Part shown: one piece after another, positions 1 to 4,658 of the stretch | Position numbering within the stretch: the first letter of the stretch is position 1 | Layout of the letters: every line of letters starts with the position of its first letter | Assembly: GCA_052387115.1 (NCBI GenBank) | Contig: JBQTJM010000397.1 | Span: 1-5,654, forward strand | Direction of reading: 5' to 3' | DNA length: 5,654 nucleotides | From: JACCXJ01 sp052387115 | GTDB taxonomy: Bacteria > Pseudomonadota > Gammaproteobacteria > JACCXJ01 | Position numbers and translations under genes: made by a program | Notes under the pieces: model-generated | The model's database searches: none | The model's input: only the letters and a program-made list of their open reading frames with translations | Told to the model about the DNA's origin: nothing

Positions 1-2
1 GC

Positions 3-674
3 TCAAGTCGGGACGGCCGCCAGGCGCGCCTCCAGGGCGGCCAGTCGTTCGGGGGTCCCGATATCGTGCCAGTCTCCTCGATAGCATTCGCCGGTCACGA
101 GGCCATGAGACACCGCCATGCGGATCACGGCGGCCAGGGGAAAACACCCCGCCTCGCACTCGTCGAAAAGCTCGCTCCGATAGACGCCGAGGCCGCTGAA
201 GGTGAGCCTCGGCCAGTGTTTCAACGAAACCCGGCCGTGCTCCAGGGCGAAATCACCGTCCGGGTGATGGCTGCGATTTTCCACCAGCACCAGATGGGCG
301 ATGCCTCGGGGCTTGTCCAATAGGCTGGCGATCGGATAGGCGGTCCAGGCATCGGCGTTGATCACCAGGAACGGCGCCCGCCCGAGCAAGGGCAGGGCCT
401 TGTAGACCCCACCGCCGGTCTCCAGCGGCGTGGGCCCCTCGTCGGAGTAGTGGAGCGCGACGCCGTAACGCCGGCCATCGCCGAGCGCCGCCTCGATCTG
501 CCCGCCCAGGACCGACAGATTCACCACGATGTCGCGGATCCCGGCGCGCGCCAGCCTTGCTATCTGATGCACGATGAGCGGCCTCCCCGCCACCTCGAGC
601 AGGGCCTTGGGCGTGTGATCGGTGAGCGGCCGCATGCGCTCGCCCCGACCCGCCGCCAAGATCATCGCCTTCAT
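3..674 (-). CDS. murU: N-acetylmuramate alpha-1-phosphate uridylyltransferase MurU
   Basis: Cytoplasmic nucleotidyltransferase expected to convert MurNAc-1-phosphate plus UTP to UDP-MurNAc in the peptidoglycan-recycling route that bypasses de novo (fosfomycin-sensitive) synthesis. The 223-aa product starts with the sugar-nucleotidyltransferase signature (residues 6-24: LAAGRG, then R-x-PLT-x-x-TPKAL, with Lys23). It also has ETGGG (85-89), a metal-binding NAD motif (106-108) and a C-terminal WHDIGTPERL motif. Length is normal for MurU. I chose the ATG at 672-674 because it begins exactly at the conserved MKAMILAAGRG and overlaps the amgK stop as ATGA (671-674), a classic translational-coupling arrangement. 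The reading frame stays open upstream to 899, but that part lies inside amgK. No strong Shine-Dalgarno is visible, which fits coupling. The stop is TGA at 3-5. The general family could be confused with GlmU/RfbA-type enzymes; the amgK partner argues for MurU. Confidence 0.93.
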   Translation of the reverse strand: MKAMILAAGRGERMRPLTDHTPKALLEVAGRPLIVHQIARLARAGIRDIVVNLSVLGGQIEAALGDGRRYGVALHYSDEGPTPLETGGGVYKALPLLGRAPFLVINADAWTAYPIASLLDKPRGIAHLVLVENRSHHPDGDFALEHGRVSLKHWPRLTFSGLGVYRSELFDECEAGCFPLAAVIRMAVSHGLVTGECYRGDWHDIGTPERLAALEARLAAVPT

Positions 675-1720
675 GGCCCCGGGGCGGGGGTACGGTCTCC
701 GTGCAGCGCCGGCACCACGCGCTCGCACAGAAACGCGTAGAGGTCCCGAAGCTCGGGATAGCCGCGGCTCACCTCCACGAGATAGCCCACGGTCCTCGGC
801 ACATCGGCCAGATAGCCCGGTTTGCCGTCCCGATGCCGGAGGCGGGCAAAGATCCCGCTCGCCTTCAGATGGCGTTGCACCCCCATGAGATCGAACCAAC
901 GCACGAACATCGCGGGATCGACCCGCCGCAGTGCCGGTCCCGATCGTTCCCGAAAGCCCATCATCCAGGCGTGGACCTCTGCCTCAGGCCAGCGGATGTA
1001 ACAATCGCGCAGGAGCGATACCAGGTCGTAGCAGACCGGCCCCAGGACCGCATCCTGGAAGTCGATGACACCTGGGTTGTACCCGCTCGGGCCATGGCCA
1101 CCCGAGTTATCGCCGGCCGTGTAGAGCAGATTCCTGGAATGGTAATCGCGGTGCACGAACACCTGCGGTTGTGCAACGGCCGCGTCGGCCAGGAGCCCGA
1201 AGGTCTCGTGGAGCGTCCCCTGTTCCGCATCGGAAAGCCGGAGACCCAGGTGTTTCTCCAGGAGCCAGACCCGGAACAGATCCATCTCCCGCAAGAGCCA
1301 GCCGCGATCATAGGACGGCAGATCCGTGCCTTCGGCCCGCTCCTGCATCGTATGCAGCGCCCTCATGGCGTCGGCATATAGACCCGGGGCGCTCCGGGGA
1401 TTCAGCTCATCCAGATACGAGCGCGTGCCGAGGTCCGTCAACAGCACGAATCCCCGTGCGAAATCCCCCGCCAGCACCTCGGGGACGTGCAGTCCCGCGC
1501 GCGCCAGCCGCACCGCGATGTCGGCGAACACCCGGCAGTCCTCCCGCTCCGGCGGTGCGTCCATGACGATGCGGGTCACCCCCTCGTGAGCAACCCGATA
1601 ATACCGCCGAAAACTCGCATCACTGGAGGCCGGTGCTATGGGAAGGTCTCGCGTACCGAGGGTCCGACCGATCCAGTCCACCAACGCTTCAAAGCGATCC
1701 GTCTCGGCTCGATCGAACAT
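671..1720 (-). CDS. amgK: Anomeric MurNAc/GlcNAc kinase AmgK (aminoglycoside-phosphotransferase fold)
   Basis: Cytoplasmic kinase that phosphorylates the anomeric hydroxyl of MurNAc (and GlcNAc), feeding MurU in cell-wall recycling. The 349-aa product shows the APH fold: a nucleotide-binding segment SSDASFRRYYR (32-42), the catalytic loop VHRDYHSRN (189-197, Asp192 and Asn197) and the metal-binding VIDFQDAVLGP (218-228, Asp220), followed by an alpha-helical C-terminal lobe with MGVQRHLKASGIF (279-291). Length is near that of characterised AmgK proteins. About 17 residues, Gly/Ser/Asn-rich, separate the catalytic and metal-binding motifs, which is a little longer than usual. I chose the ATG at 1718-1720; a TTG two codons upstream (1724-1726) is possible, and no strong ribosome-binding site decides between them. 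It overlaps murU by 4 bp, so the two are one operon. In pseudomonads the divergent neighbour upstream is lptD; here cassette-type DNA lies there instead. Confidence 0.93.
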   Translation of the reverse strand: MFDRAETDRFEALVDWIGRTLGTRDLPIAPASSDASFRRYYRVAHEGVTRIVMDAPPEREDCRVFADIAVRLARAGLHVPEVLAGDFARGFVLLTDLGTRSYLDELNPRSAPGLYADAMRALHTMQERAEGTDLPSYDRGWLLREMDLFRVWLLEKHLGLRLSDAEQGTLHETFGLLADAAVAQPQVFVHRDYHSRNLLYTAGDNSGGHGPSGYNPGVIDFQDAVLGPVCYDLVSLLRDCYIRWPEAEVHAWMMGFRERSGPALRRVDPAMFVRWFDLMGVQRHLKASGIFARLRHRDGKPGYLADVPRTVGYLVEVSRGYPELRDLYAFLCERVVPALHGDRTPAPGP

Positions 1721-1794
1721 ACCCAAATACTCATTCTGGCGGTCCCCGCCCGTTTCGCTGCCCCCACGCCCGTCACCGCGACCAGTGCCGTGCA

Positions 1795-1859
1795 GGCCAA
1801 CGCCCTCAAGACACTACGGTCACTTCTCGTACGGCTCGTTGCTCCGCGGAGCGTTGGGC
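1795..1859 (-). repeat. attC-like palindrome, possible distal end of the cassette array
   Basis: Read on the minus strand, GCCCAAC (1859-1853, R''-like) and GTTGGCC (1801-1795, R'-like) are near-complementary cores about 65 bp apart, flanking the 3' end of the 89-aa gene. The outer arms extend as GCCCAACG-CTC against GAG-GGCGTTGGC. The interior contains a perfect 12-bp palindrome (GCTCCGCGGAGC, 1841-1852) but does not fold into a convincing L''/L' stem. Position and cores fit a degenerate attC ending the array next to amgK. It may instead be an unrelated palindrome. Confidence 0.4.
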
Positions 1860-2089
1860 GCTTGCTCATCGAGCGACTGTCGATACCTCACGCAGCCTCG
1901 TATGAACTCTGGCCATGTAGGTACCACAGGCAACGGATCTGTCCCTTCTGGCAAAAGACCCCAAAGTGAAGGGTGGTGCCAACAGAGCTCATGGCGGCTG
2001 CTGTCGCGATGCTCACGGATGCCCTGCCGTAGCTTCTTTACCTCGGTAACGAGCTCTTCACGTGTCATCTGGTCAAGGTCGCTGTCCAT
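1820..2089 (-). CDS. Small conserved hypothetical protein (89 aa), second gene of the DUF805 cassette
   Basis: I recognise the sequence style as a widespread uncharacterised small bacterial protein but cannot give it a function. The N-terminal third is charged and probably helical (TREELVTEVKKLRQGIREHRDSS, about residues 9-31). A Trp/Pro-rich middle follows (CWHHPSLWGLLPE, then PVVPTWPEF), and then CVRYRQSLDEQ. There is no signal peptide and no transmembrane segment, so it is probably cytosolic. It starts 9 bp after the DUF805 stop codon; no good Shine-Dalgarno is visible, so translation may be coupled to DUF805. The last residues (APNAPRSNEPYEK) are encoded inside the attC-like palindrome at 1795-1859. 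Running into the recombination site is typical for cassette genes, and this tail may be site-derived rather than native. Confidence 0.85.
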   Translation of the reverse strand: MDSDLDQMTREELVTEVKKLRQGIREHRDSSRHELCWHHPSLWGLLPEGTDPLPVVPTWPEFIRGCVRYRQSLDEQAPNAPRSNEPYEK

Positions 2090-2098
2090 AATGGGAGG

Positions 2099-2470
2099 TT
2101 ATGCTATGGAAGCCTTTGGATTGGAGCCGTACTGATTCTCGCCCGGCTGGCTGTCCAGGACTAGAAAGACGAGGAGGACAATAGCGCCGACAAGCGGAAC
2201 CAGAGAGATAAGCAACCACCATCCACTGCGATCAGTGTCATGGAGCCTGCGGACTGACACAGCGATACTCGGAATCAAGACCGCCAGGCTATAAAGACCG
2301 CTCAATAGACCAACGCCAGCTTCGGGACTGAAGAGCCCAGTCACGCCGTCGATCATACCAAGCCCTATGGTGATAAGGGTATTAAACAAAACGAAGTACC
2401 AGTACTCTTCTCGCCGAGCACGCCCCTTAAACATCGCATACTTCTTCAATACCTCAAAATACCAGCGCAT
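2099..2470 (-). CDS. DUF805 family inner-membrane protein
   Basis: A complete 123-aa DUF805 protein; the molecular role of the family is unknown. The sequence opens with the family signature FKGRARREEYWYF (14-26), continues through about three hydrophobic membrane segments (about 24-46, 55-72 and 84-107), has the conserved RRLHDTDRSGWW motif in a loop (73-84), and ends with the cytoplasmic-type tail DSQPGENQYGSNPK. The ATG at 2468-2470 is preceded by AAAGGAG with suitable spacing. The gene lies directly upstream of the 89-aa hypothetical (9-bp gap), so they form a two-gene unit. Upstream, on the same strand, a repeat provides a perfect TATAAT (2538-2543) and a TTGTCT-N17-GATACT pattern (2559-2587), which probably serve as promoters. 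DUF805 genes are common in mobile accessory DNA, which fits the cassette context. The family assignment is confident; the function is not. Confidence 0.94.
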   Translation of the reverse strand: MRWYFEVLKKYAMFKGRARREEYWYFVLFNTLITIGLGMIDGVTGLFSPEAGVGLLSGLYSLAVLIPSIAVSVRRLHDTDRSGWWLLISLVPLVGAIVLLVFLVLDSQPGENQYGSNPKASIA

Positions 2471-2537
2471 GCCATTCTCCTTTTTGTCGTCATTTCATTG
2501 GGTTAGAAGACCACTGGGATCATGTTGCCGGCAGCGC

Positions 2538-2543
2538 ATTATA
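2538..2543 (-). promoter_or_regulatory. Consensus -10 element TATAAT upstream of DUF805
   Basis: On the minus strand the core CCTATAATGCGC contains a perfect sigma70 -10 hexamer 67 bp upstream of the DUF805 start. At 15-18 bp spacing the -35 candidates are poor (for example GGGATA), and there is no extended TG motif, so activity is uncertain. The hexamer sits at the position where the related attC sites carry their R'' core. Confidence 0.4.
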
Positions 2544-2558
2544 GGCCAAGGCACATGA

Positions 2559-2587
2559 AGTATCCCACCGCGGAACTCCGGAGACAA
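2559..2587 (-). promoter_or_regulatory. Promoter-like TTGTCT-N17-GATACT in repeat module B, copy I
   Basis: On the minus strand TTGTCT (2587-2582) is followed by a 17-bp spacer and GATACT (2564-2559). Both hexamers match sigma70 consensus at four of six positions, and the pattern points to the DUF805 gene. Both hexamers and the exact spacing recur in the second repeat copy (3609-3637), although the spacer sequence between them differs. Confidence 0.4.
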
Positions 2588-3049
2588 GCGGCGATGGGTT
2601 GCCGGTGAAGCGCTGAACAGCAGCGACTCTGCCGACGGGACCCTGGTGCTCTGCTCGGGTGCAGCCACCCACCTCGCCAACTCGCAGGGCCGGCAGATCA
2701 ATCTTTCCAGAGGGGCGATTCTCTAGGAAATGATGAAAGTAATCTTCCTTTTCCGCCGGGGTCAAGCATGGTTTGTTGGAAACGGTAGGCAACAGAATGG
2801 AGCGCTCCGCATAGTTGGCAACGACCTTATGCGGATCGCCAGTCTGCAATGACTGATTCCACCGGTCAAACAACGATACGATCTCCTGTTCGGTGGTGAC
2901 CTTGCAACTTTTGGTTCGTGCGGCCTGAGAGGTGGGCGGCGTGCCGCCGTTGGAGGCACATCCTGCAAGGACGGCGCAACCAGCAAGTGCAATCAAGGCG
3001 AGTGACTTCATCAAACCGCTCCTTTCAGCGTGGGTTGGGAAACATAGGG

Positions 3050-3134
3050 GTATAACGAAATCAGTCAGCCGCGCCGGACAAGGGGGCTTGGAAAAGCGAC
3101 GGCGATCCACGGCGTCGGCTGCAGCGCATGGGCA
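3050..3134 (-). repeat. attC-like site (family 2), partly decayed R''
   Basis: Read on the minus strand: L'' CAGCCGACGCCG (3121-3110) pairs with L' CGGCGCGGCTG (3076-3066), leaving one unpaired A in L''. That is the extrahelical base expected of an attC top strand and fixes its orientation with the genes. Nine-base spacers lead to the outer cores. R' is GTTATAC (3056-3050). R'' has lost its AAC (GCCC-ATGCGCTG). Sequence is nearly identical to 3509-3596 through the interior. Confidence 0.65.
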
Positions 3135-3159
3135 TGACCGCTCGCACGAGAGCAGTGAC

Positions 3160-3207
3160 GGCGCAACCACCGCAACATTGCGTTCGCGCTCGTCAATCCG
3201 TTGCGCC
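3160..3207. repeat. Inverted repeat downstream of the 51-aa gene
   Basis: Perfect 8-bp arms GGCGCAAC (3160-3167) and GTTGCGCC (3200-3207) enclose a nested CGCAA-CA-TTGCG hairpin (about 3171-3182). It starts 28 bp past the stop of the small gene on the minus strand. There is no T-tract for an intrinsic terminator. The arms resemble attC cores but there is no L''/L' pair, so its role is open. Confidence 0.45.
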
Positions 3208-3234
3208 CTATGATCCAGGAGCCCAGACTGAGGG

Positions 3235-3390
3235 TCAGACCGCGGTCGTCTCGTCCACGGGCGGTTGGGGCAGGTCCGCCTGGGGTGGCGGCTGCTGTGC
3301 TTCAGTTTTCCGCTGCCGCTTTTCTTCCTCCTTCTGTTTTTTGGCGATATCTCTCTGACGTCTAGCGAACGCATAGTTGGGTTTGGCCAT
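3235..3390 (-). CDS. Very small Lys/Glu/Arg-rich conserved hypothetical protein (51 aa)
   Basis: A short gene encoding MAKPNYAFARRQRDIAKKQK, then EEEKRQRKTEAQQ, then a Pro-rich acidic tail ending DETTAV. The N-terminal two thirds look like one long charged helix, with no signal peptide or membrane segment. I recall similar 40-60 aa 'MAKPNYxFxKRQKExAKKxKKxEK' proteins as uncharacterised proteobacterial hypotheticals; no function is known to me. Support for a real gene: ATG at 3388-3390 with an AGAGGA ribosome-binding site 7 bp upstream, a sensible composition, and position as the sole gene of a segment bounded by attC-like sites at 3509-3596 and 3050-3134. A strong AAGGAGGT (3439-3446) further upstream precedes a possible 10-codon leader. 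Confidence 0.8.
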   Translation of the reverse strand: MAKPNYAFARRQRDIAKKQKEEEKRQRKTEAQQPPPQADLPQPPVDETTAV

Positions 3391-3508
3391 TTGCAATCCT
3401 CTTCAGTTGGATTCGGGGTGGAAGTGAACTATCAGAGTACCTCCTTTTGCCTCGGATCGTTCCCAGCGACCCGCAACAATGATAAATAAATCACATGGAA
3501 ATGCTGAC

Positions 3509-3596
3509 GCCCAACGAACCAAGATCAGCCGCGCCGGACAAGAGGGCTTGGAAAGCGACGGCGATCCACGGCGCCGCCTGCAGCGCATGGTTGGGC
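3509..3596 (-). repeat. attC-like site (family 2) with perfectly complementary R''/R' cores
   Basis: On the minus strand it runs R'' GCCCAAC (3596-3590), spacer CATGCGCTG, L'' CAGGCGGCGCCG (3580-3569), interior, L' CGGCGCGGCTG (3536-3526), spacer, R' GTTGGGC (3515-3509). R'' and R' are exact reverse complements and match the RYYYAAC/GTTRRRY consensus. L'' has substitutions that weaken pairing relative to the 3050-3134 copy. Length is 88 bp, within the usual attC range. Confidence 0.75.
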
Positions 3597-3760
3597 CAAG
3601 GCGCCTGAAGTATCCCACCGCCGAGCCTCGGAGACAAGCGGCGATGGGTTCCAGTGATGACTGACAACGACGCTGCCGACGGGGTCCTGGTGCTCTGGGG
3701 GCGGGTGCAGCCACCCACCTTGCCAAACCGCAGGGCCTGGGCATGCGGTTCTCTAATGGC
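3597..3760 (-). repeat. attC-associated repeat 'module B', copy II; no gene in this segment
   Basis: This copy directly abuts the R'' core of the attC at 3509-3596 and aligns with 2545-2724. Together with 3761-3853 it forms a segment between two attC sites without a convincing gene. The open minus-strand frame 3403-3777 crosses the attC and reads repeat-encoded residues (LARWVAAP, PTMRCRRRRG), so I do not count it. It ends near TTCTCTAATGG; copy I ends at a similar TTCTCTAGG. Confidence 0.8.
3609..3637 (-). promoter_or_regulatory. Promoter-like TTGTCT-N17-GATACT in repeat module B, copy II
   Basis: TTGTCT (3637-3632), 17-bp spacer, GATACT (3614-3609) on the minus strand. It would fire through the attC at 3509-3596 towards the 51-aa gene. 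Both hexamers and the spacing are conserved with copy I while part of the spacer differs. Confidence 0.4.
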
Positions 3761-3853
3761 GTTTGATGGGAGTCCATGGCCTATCTGACACCTTCACCGT
3801 CGATGCGGGCTACAAAGCCTTTGCTGTTTCTGCTTTCATGCTTTTGTCTTGAA

Positions 3854-3923
3854 GACCAACGTTTGACATGAGCGGCAGGACACAGGCTTGCCGGTGTCTG
3901 TCCGCTTGATGGAAGGGTTAGGT
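3854..3923 (-). repeat. attC recombination site (classic architecture)
   Basis: Best attC in the window, 70 bp. On the minus strand: R'' ACCTAAC (3923-3917, full RYYYAAC match), spacer CCTTCCAT, L'' CAAGCGGACAGACAC, a small GGC-TT-GCC loop hairpin, L' GTGTCCTGCCGCTC, spacer ATGTCAAAC, R' GTTGGTC (3860-3854, near GTTRRRY). The stem AGCGG-A-CAG-ACAC / GTGT-C-CTG-CCGCT has an unpaired A in L'', as required for orientation. The spacer and core wording (CCTTCCATCAAGCGG, CTCATGTCAAACGTT) resembles known proteobacterial cassette sites. It lies 13 bp after the stop codon of the gene at 3937-4125. Confidence 0.88.
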
Positions 3924-3936
3924 GCCATGTCGGCTT

Positions 3937-4125
3937 TCATTTGAGCAGCCCGAGCGACTGAAGCAGCCCCTCCCAAGCGCTCAATGCGTCACTTTGGAGC
4001 GCATGTAGATCACCGATGACAGCGCCAGAGGCGTCTTGAACCCCCCAGTACGAGTCAGCACCAGATGACAAAGCCCGCCGAGTACAGGAGATAGGGCAAA
4101 TGCGGCGGTTGCGCACTGACAGCAT
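3937..4125 (-). CDS. Possible cassette-encoded small hypothetical protein (62 aa or shorter)
   Basis: The C-terminal half, YWGVQDASGAVIGDLHALQSDALSAWEGLLQSLGLLK, looks like a genuine folded protein: alternating hydrophobics, then an amphipathic helix. It ends 13 bp before a well-formed attC, exactly where a cassette gene should stop. The N-terminal part (LSVRNRRICPISCTRRALSSGADS) is not convincing. No Shine-Dalgarno supports the ATG at 4123-4125, and the group II intron remnant begins soon upstream. The natural 5' end may therefore have been lost or frameshifted, leaving a partial gene. I do not recognise the family. Confidence 0.45.
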   Translation of the reverse strand: MLSVRNRRICPISCTRRALSSGADSYWGVQDASGAVIGDLHALQSDALSAWEGLLQSLGLLK

Positions 4126-4171
4126 GTTCTTATTCGGGGAGATCTGCCCAGCCTGCGGCCTGTAGGGCTAG

Positions 4172-4299
4172 GGGAGTCGGACTGAGGGCCATCCCGAAAG
4201 GGGTGGGATCGCCACCGAACCCTAAGGTCCCTGTGGAAGCCATGGGAGCCGGACTGAGGGCCATCTCGAAAAAGGGATGGGACCACCACCGGACTCTAC
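4172..4299 (+). repeat. 72-bp-spaced tandem imperfect repeat in the intron remnant
   Basis: Unit 1 begins GGGAGTCGGACTGAGGGCC at 4172 and unit 2 begins GGGAGCCGGACTGAGGGCC at 4244. Each contains a 7-bp hairpin: CCATCCC-GAAA-GGGGTGG (unit 1) and CCATCTC-GAAAAA-GGGATGG (unit 2). Differences between the units preserve pairing (T-G to T-A, and C-G to T-G), so the RNA structure has been kept. Confidence 0.8.
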
Positions 4300-4548
4300 C
4301 GCCTCTCGGGCAGCGCGCCCTGCGGTAACGCCGGGCGTGACTGGGCAGAAGTCAGCAGACGGCGTAGTAGCCAAATGCCCACCGTAATGGGTGGGACAGG
4401 GTGAAGGCCTGAACCTTCGACAAAGAGGAGCCGCGCTTATCTCAGCATGGGCATGGCCGGTGACCACCGGAAGTCCGCGTTGGCGGTAGGTTGTCGTAAC
4501 CAGCTTTGAAGCGGAAAGATTCATCTTGCTGCTTTAAACCTCGAAGGA

Positions 4549-4580
4549 AACGCCCCGTGCGGACCCGTATGCGGGGTGTT
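4549..4580 (+). ncRNA. Group II intron domain V
   Basis: Lower stem AACGCCCCGT (4549-4558) pairs with GCGGGGTGTT (4571-4580) using a few G-U pairs. The upper stem is GCG/CGT with a GACC loop, and a two-base bulge (AT, 4569-4570) sits on the 3' side. CGC at 4551-4553 could be the catalytic triad, the variant seen in some bacterial introns. The element is two bases shorter than the usual 34 nt by this fold. Confidence 0.7.
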
Positions 4581-4586
4581 GTGGGG

Positions 4587-4609
4587 GCCGGGGGTTAAAC
4601 ACCCCCGGC
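4587..4609 (+). ncRNA. Group II intron domain VI hairpin
   Basis: Perfect 9-bp stem GCCGGGGGT/ACCCCCGGC with loop TAAAC, followed by TACCCGAT. The A at 4611 is close to the expected distance for the lariat branch point from the 3' splice site. Confidence 0.7.
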
Positions 4610-4616
4610 TACCCGA

Positions 4617-4655
4617 TTGGGCTACGGCGCCTGAAGTAACCCACCGCGGAGCGAT
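4617..4655 (-). repeat. Half attC core plus module B stub at the intron 3' junction
   Basis: TTGGGC-TACGGCGCCTGAAGTAACCCACCGCGGAGC (from 4617) matches 3591-3626 with few changes. It is therefore the R'' edge of a family-2 attC plus the start of module B, interrupted by the intron inside the GTTGGGC core. The L''/L'/R' part expected on the intron's other flank is absent near 4126-4172. It lies 3' of the antitoxin gene, so this was probably that cassette's own attC. Confidence 0.75.
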
Positions 4656-4658
4656 TAC

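Larger units (their letters stand above)
2531..2724 (-). repeat. attC-associated repeat 'module B', copy I, with truncated attC
   Basis: Direct repeat of 3580-3760. Shared exact blocks include GAAGTATCCCACCG, the 20-mer 2581-2600 (identical to 3631-3650) and GTGCAGCCACCCACCT. Between the blocks there are substitutions and small indels. The left end keeps only the GCAGCGC-ATTATAGG edge of the attC; the L''/L' hairpin found in the other copies is missing. The right end replaces the natural 3' end of the lipoprotein gene around 2693-2710. Confidence 0.85.
2520..3011 (-). pseudogene. SnoaL/DUF4440-type (NTF2-like) lipoprotein, 3' end replaced by repeat DNA
   Basis: The frame encodes 163 aa. Residues 1-18 form a lipoprotein signal peptide (hydrophobic core, lipobox LAGC with Cys18), so the mature protein would be lipid-anchored in the envelope. 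Residues 38-105 match my recollection of the SgcJ/EcaC-like NTF2-fold family: EQEIVSLFDRWNQSLQTGD, then VVANYAERSILLPTVSN, then EKEDYFHHFLENRPSGKID. That family normally continues with further beta strands ending in a W-x-I-x-x-HHS region. Here, after about residue 105, the sequence enters repeat module B and reads an unrelated 58-residue tail. The gene is therefore probably broken or chimeric. The start is secure: ATG at 3009-3011, AAAGGAG at good spacing, and only about 40 bp from the core of the preceding attC (3050-3056), a cassette-like leader. Stable expression of the chimera is unknown. Confidence 0.8.
4172..4617 (+). mobile_element. Group II intron remnant without reverse transcriptase
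   Basis: On the plus strand, opposite to the cassette genes. The 3' part has a domain V-like hairpin (4549-4580) and a domain VI-like hairpin (4587-4609), and ends TACCCGAT (4610-4617), a typical group II 3' end with a candidate branch-point A at 4611. Upstream is structured RNA-like sequence (two GAAA-type hairpins, and a GGCAGAAGTCAGCAGACGGC region that I associate with group II intron sequence). No reverse transcriptase/maturase frame fits in the 446 bp, so the element is internally deleted or reduced to a ribozyme fragment. A clear 5' GTGCG-type end is not visible; the left limit given is where the structured repeats start. The 3' junction lies inside an attC core, as known for group IIC-attC introns, which also insert antiparallel to cassettes. 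Assignment to that class is inferred from the target, not from an encoded protein. Confidence 0.75.

Noticed and set aside
675..899. N-terminal extension of the murU frame up to 899
   Set aside because: It lies wholly inside amgK, is Arg/Pro/Ser-rich antisense-style sequence, and the conserved MKAMILAAGRG start with ATGA overlap fits the family.
701..1381. Long plus-strand open frame opposite amgK (226 codons)
   Set aside because: Shadow of a GC-rich coding strand; no domain, and amgK on the minus strand has all its motifs.
1638..2135. Plus-strand open frame (165 codons) across the amgK start and cassette genes
   Set aside because: Ser/Arg/Pro-rich, overlaps three supported minus-strand genes, no recognisable family.
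3160..3207. Inverted repeat considered as a further attC or an intrinsic terminator
   Set aside because: Cores (GTTGCGC) miss the GTTRRRY consensus, no L''/L' stem, and no T-tract follows; kept only as an inverted repeat.
3403..3777. Minus-strand open frame of 124 codons through module B and the attC at 3509-3596
   Set aside because: Low-complexity Arg/Pro/Ala repeat translation crossing a recombination site; no ribosome-binding site at its ATG.
4222..4524. Minus-strand open frame of 100 codons inside the intron region
   Set aside because: Antisense of structured group II intron RNA; such frames are commonly misannotated as hypothetical proteins.
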